From JALHTG01 sp964653695 (GTDB lineage Archaea > Thermoproteota > Bathyarchaeia > 40CM-2-53-6 > JALHTG01), in contig CAZZFQ010000014.1 of NCBI GenBank assembly GCA_964653695.1, positions 1 to 25,737 on the forward strand: DNA of 25,737 nt. Reading direction: 5' to 3'. A model generated the notes under the pieces. That model had not been told where the DNA came from and did no database searches. It was given only the letters and a program-made list of their open reading frames with translations. The translations under genes were made by a program, and so were the position numbers. Below, piece after piece: positions 23,056 through 25,737 of the stretch (the first letter of the stretch is position 1; each line of letters starts with the position of its first letter).

Positions 23056-24063
23056 TCAGCCGATGACCTTCTTGAATACACGCAGGAAGTTGCCTCCAAG
23101 TATCTTCACGATATCGTCTTCTTTGTAACCTCTCTTCATGAGCCCCTCAGTAAAGTATGGCATCTTGGTCACGTCTTCCAATCCTTTGGGAGTACTCTCA
23201 ATACCATCGAAGTCCGAGCCGAGGCCTACGTGGTCGGCTCCCACAACCTTGACTATGTGGTCAACATGGTCAAGGACTCTTTCCAGACTCGCGTTATCCT
23301 TCTTCTCATCTACAAACGCTGGTGCGAAATTCATTCCCATGACACCACCGTTGTCCGCGAGAAGTTTGATCATCTCATCCGTTAGGTTTCTCCTATGATT
23401 GCACAAAGCGCGGCAATTTGAATGAGAGGCGACTATTGGGCTCTTCGTTGTTTGTATTACGTCAAAGAATCCGGTGTCGCTCAGATGTGAAACATCCACG
23501 ACCATTCCAAGCTTGTTCATCTCACCGACGAGTTCGACGCCGAAGTTGGTTAGGCCGCCTTTGGTTCGTCCCTCTGCTGCCCCGTCTGCGATTTGGTTTC
23601 TTTCGTTCCAAGTCAGCGTAATCGCCCTGACGCCCAGCTTATGCAACATTCTCAAAATGCCTAGATCAGCCTCGACAGCTTCGCCGCCTTCGATTGAGAG
23701 CATGGCTGCTATCTTTTCGGTTCTTTCTGCCTCGTAGACATCACTCACTTTGGTAAACAGCGCCATCTTGTCCTTGTGGGCGTCAAGCATTTGATAGAAT
23801 CTGTCGGCCAGCTGCATGACCCGATGAAGCGCTCTTTCGATCTTATATTCGGGCTGGATATACGCGGCAAAGACCTGCAGATCGACACCGCTTTCTGATA
23901 GGCGCGGCAGGTCCACATGCCCCTTGTCCGATCGCTCTGCAAAGTTTCGCGGAGTTGGGAATTTCATAGGTCTGGCAGGTGGAACCATTATGTCGAGCAA
24001 TGTGTCGATATGCGCATCTACTACAGTGGCGCGTTTATGTAACTGGAGAATTGCCTTATCCAT
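23056..24063 (-). CDS. Membrane dipeptidase family (peptidase M19)
   Basis: The product is 335 residues from the ATG at 24063; a TTG at 24075 gives four more residues. The M19 zinc ligands are visible. In the numbering from the TTG they are H22 and D24 (VVDAHIDTLLDI), E129 (LSIEGGEAV), H197 (VVDVSHLSD) and H218 (VASHSNCRALCNH), plus D288 (LGSDFDG). Members are renal-dipeptidase-like enzymes that cleave dipeptides, often including D-amino acids. No signal peptide is seen, so it is probably cytoplasmic. Its 3' end lies 76 bases from the preferred surface-protein start. It is divergent from the threonine aldolase gene. Confidence 0.94.
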   Translation of the reverse strand: MDKAILQLHKRATVVDAHIDTLLDIMVPPARPMKFPTPRNFAERSDKGHVDLPRLSESGVDLQVFAAYIQPEYKIERALHRVMQLADRFYQMLDAHKDKMALFTKVSDVYEAERTEKIAAMLSIEGGEAVEADLGILRMLHKLGVRAITLTWNERNQIADGAAEGRTKGGLTNFGVELVGEMNKLGMVVDVSHLSDTGFFDVIQTTKSPIVASHSNCRALCNHRRNLTDEMIKLLADNGGVMGMNFAPAFVDEKKDNASLERVLDHVDHIVKVVGADHVGLGSDFDGIESTPKGLEDVTKMPYFTEGLMKRGYKEDDIVKILGGNFLRVFKKVIG

Positions 24064-24096
24064 CTCTCGTTTCAACTCTTTTTCTGGAGGGAACTC

Positions 24097-24104
24097 GGTA
24101 TAGT
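24097..24104 (-). promoter_or_regulatory. Possible TATA box for the dipeptidase gene
   Basis: CACTATAC-like sequence on the minus strand lies about 37 bases upstream of the ATG at 24063, in the divergent gap with the aldolase gene. It rests on sequence resemblance only. Confidence 0.25.
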
Positions 24105-24118
24105 GGCCTCGATGACGA

Positions 24119-24127
24119 TTTATTACT
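24119..24127 (+). promoter_or_regulatory. Possible TATA box for the threonine aldolase gene
   Basis: TTTATTACT lies about 42 bases upstream of the ATG at 24165, which would leave a leader of roughly 17 bases. It rests on sequence resemblance only. Confidence 0.35.
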
Positions 24128-24164
24128 ATGTCTGATGTTTCGTAGTGGGTTGTGGCGAGTTCAG

Positions 24165-25214
24165 ATGCGAGTAGTCGATCTAAGGAGTGATACGGTCACG
24201 CTTCCCACCGAAGAGATGCTCGAGTCGATCAGAACTGCTGAGCTTGGAGACGATGTCTACGGAGAAGATCCCACAGTCAACCGCTTGGAGGAGCTTGCCG
24301 CCAAAAAGATGGGCAAGGACGCTGCGCTACTAACGACGAGTGGAACCCAAGCGAACCTTGTGAGCGTAATGAGTCAAACAAAGATAGGCGATGAGGTCAT
24401 CTTGGAGGAAGAGGCCCACATGTACTACTACGAGGTTGGCGCATTCTCGGCTCTAGGAGGGTTGATACCGCGCCTCGTGAAGGGCCACTTGGGAGTGATG
24501 GCTCCAAAGGATATTGAGGAAGTGCTGAGGCCTCCCAACATTCACTTTCCTCCTACAAGTCTGATCTGTATTGAGAACACGCACAACCGTGCCGGCGGGA
24601 CGATATGGTCGCCGCCCCAGATCAAAGCGGTCTCCGATCTAGCTAAGAGTCGAGGCTTGAGAGTTCACATGGACGGTGCTAGGATATTCAACGCCGCCGT
24701 GGCGCTAGGACTTGAGGTAAGACAGTTCACACAACATGTTGACACGCTGATGTTCTGCCTCTCCAAAGGGTTGAGTGCGCCCATAGGGTCGTTGGTAGTG
24801 GGAGAGCGTGAATTCGTCGACCGTGCTAGGAAATCCCGAAAGATGCTTGGAGGAGGAATGAGGCAAGCCGGGGTAATTGCTGCTCCCGGAATAATCGCGA
24901 TTGAGAAGATGGTTGAACGCCTCAAGGATGATCATGACAATGCTCGACTTCTGGCTGCAGGGCTGTCAAAGGTCAGCGGAATCTCTGTAGATCTTCCTCG
25001 GGTCCAGACTAACATCGTTCTTTATGACGTAAGGGGACTCGGAGTGGACGCAAGGGGCTGGGTTGCTGAACTCAACAAGCACGGGGTAAAGGCCGGCGCA
25101 CAAGAGTTAGGGCGCGTAAGGATGGTCACCCACAGGGGTATCGAGAGAGAAGACATTGAACACACATTGACTGTGGCGGAAGAGGTGGCCAAGGAGATCC
25201 GGCGCAGACAATAG
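24165..25214 (+). CDS. ltaE: Low-specificity L-threonine aldolase
   Basis: The 349-residue PLP enzyme cleaves threonine or allo-threonine to glycine and acetaldehyde. VVDLRSDTVTLPTEEM and ELGDDVYGEDPTVNRLE form the N-terminal signature. TSGTQANL contacts the phosphate, H85 in EEAHMYYYE stacks on the cofactor, D170 in HMDGARIFNA pairs with the pyridine nitrogen, and K201 in CLSKGLSAPIGS forms the Schiff base. The ATG at 24165 gives the usual family N-terminus; the longer open frame extends into the divergent dipeptidase gene and is not supported. Its acetaldehyde product is shared with DeoC in this window, though no functional link is shown. Confidence 0.94.
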   Translation: MRVVDLRSDTVTLPTEEMLESIRTAELGDDVYGEDPTVNRLEELAAKKMGKDAALLTTSGTQANLVSVMSQTKIGDEVILEEEAHMYYYEVGAFSALGGLIPRLVKGHLGVMAPKDIEEVLRPPNIHFPPTSLICIENTHNRAGGTIWSPPQIKAVSDLAKSRGLRVHMDGARIFNAAVALGLEVRQFTQHVDTLMFCLSKGLSAPIGSLVVGEREFVDRARKSRKMLGGGMRQAGVIAAPGIIAIEKMVERLKDDHDNARLLAAGLSKVSGISVDLPRVQTNIVLYDVRGLGVDARGWVAELNKHGVKAGAQELGRVRMVTHRGIEREDIEHTLTVAEEVAKEIRRRQ

Positions 25215-25296
25215 TCGATGGAGGCTACGCGAGTAACCTGTCCGTGAACTTCTAGTGCTATATCTCGGTTGCACAGTGGATAGTGTGGGTAGAGTC

Positions 25297-25644
25297 ATGT
25301 TCATCAAGAGGATTGATGGCAGGGACTACGTTTTCAGAATGTATTGGGATGCAGCTACTCCCGGATCTCACTATTGGATGATTGTTGAAGCGACACCAGA
25401 GCCAGAGGCAGACCTACATGCATGGGAGCCGATACCTGAAGACGTGGCCAACAAGATTCATGTTGTACTTGAGAAATATGCAGGGTTCCCAAATGTGCCC
25501 GCTCCTACCTATGAAGTTGAGAAGAAGATCGTGCGCTTCAAGGTTCGCTTGCCTCGGATGCCCAACGGCGCACGCCCTCGTAGAGCCTCTGATTGGATGA
25601 AAGGTCTGGAGAGGGCGATTCAAATCGAACTGAAGAACGAATAG
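25297..25644 (+). CDS. Small soluble protein of unknown function
   Basis: The product is 115 residues from the ATG at 25297; in-frame GTG codons further upstream, the first at 25255, are alternatives. The N-terminal part (MFIKRIDGRDYVFRMYWDAA, then HYWMIVEATPEPE) looks like beta strands. The middle (DVANKIHVVLEKYAG) is helical and the C-terminus is basic (RLPRMPNGARPRRASDW). There is no membrane segment or recognised motif. It follows ltaE by 82 bases on the same strand and may be co-transcribed with it. Coding character is plausible but not proven. Confidence 0.5.
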   Translation: MFIKRIDGRDYVFRMYWDAATPGSHYWMIVEATPEPEADLHAWEPIPEDVANKIHVVLEKYAGFPNVPAPTYEVEKKIVRFKVRLPRMPNGARPRRASDWMKGLERAIQIELKNE

Positions 25645-25737
25645 TCGCTAGAAATTTCGGGAGTCATAGATCCTATCGTTCGATTTTCGGAAGTTTGCAT
25701 AGCGTTAGGACAAGCTCTCTGCGGTATGTCAAACGAT

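Noticed and set aside
25726..25737. ATG TCA AAC GAT at the window end as a possible next gene start
   Set aside because: Only four codons are visible and there is no ribosome binding site.

Overview
The window is archaeal chromosome. The evidence is both subunits of the archaeal D-family DNA polymerase (DP2 at 3025-6444 and DP1 at 16512-17996), an Orc1/Cdc6 initiator next to ORB-type origin boxes, an Elf1-type zinc-ribbon elongation factor, GGTGA-type ribosome binding sites, frequent TTG and GTG starts, and TATA-like promoter boxes. PolD together with Elf1 points towards a PolD-bearing TACK lineage such as Bathyarchaeia or Nitrososphaeria rather than Crenarchaeota. This placement is an inference; no rRNA or tRNA gene is present to settle it.

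Layout. 1-2098 (minus): a four-gene set of small membrane proteins, including a DUF6754-type protein; one gene is cut by the window edge. 2267-2578 (plus): a MazG-like pyrophosphohydrolase with a Cys tail. 2746-6969 (minus): Elf1-like factor, PolD large subunit, and a small winged-helix protein coupled to it. 7052-8829: divergent NAD synthetase and nitrilase-family amidohydrolase. 8908-9976 (minus): ParA ATPase plus a small overlapping partner, preceded by two TATACCGTATAC boxes 40 bp apart that flank a G10 tract. 10177-13048: an unknown helical protein and HypF. 13193-14128: two wHTH-type proteins with overlapping 3' ends. 14129-14707: a 579-bp non-coding stretch with two inverted ORB elements and a mini-ORB-like site, the probable replication origin. 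14708-17996: Orc1/Cdc6, a DUF99 protein and the PolD small subunit.

From 18197 onward the genes are metabolic or cell-envelope: DeoC, a CPBP-family membrane protease, a ferredoxin-tailed aldo/keto reductase, a CoA-binding protein overlapping a TatD nuclease, a Tyr/Trp-rich surface protein with a coiled-coil stalk, an M19 dipeptidase, a threonine aldolase and a small unknown protein.

The central theme is an origin-proximal replication and segregation island. Initiator, origin, both polymerase subunits, ParA with its partner and three small DNA-binding-type proteins lie within about 15 kb. The least described parts are the ParA partner with its palindromic boxes, the DUF99 gene overlapping DP1, the wHTH gene coupled to DP2, the DUF6754 membrane cluster and the aromatic-rich surface protein.
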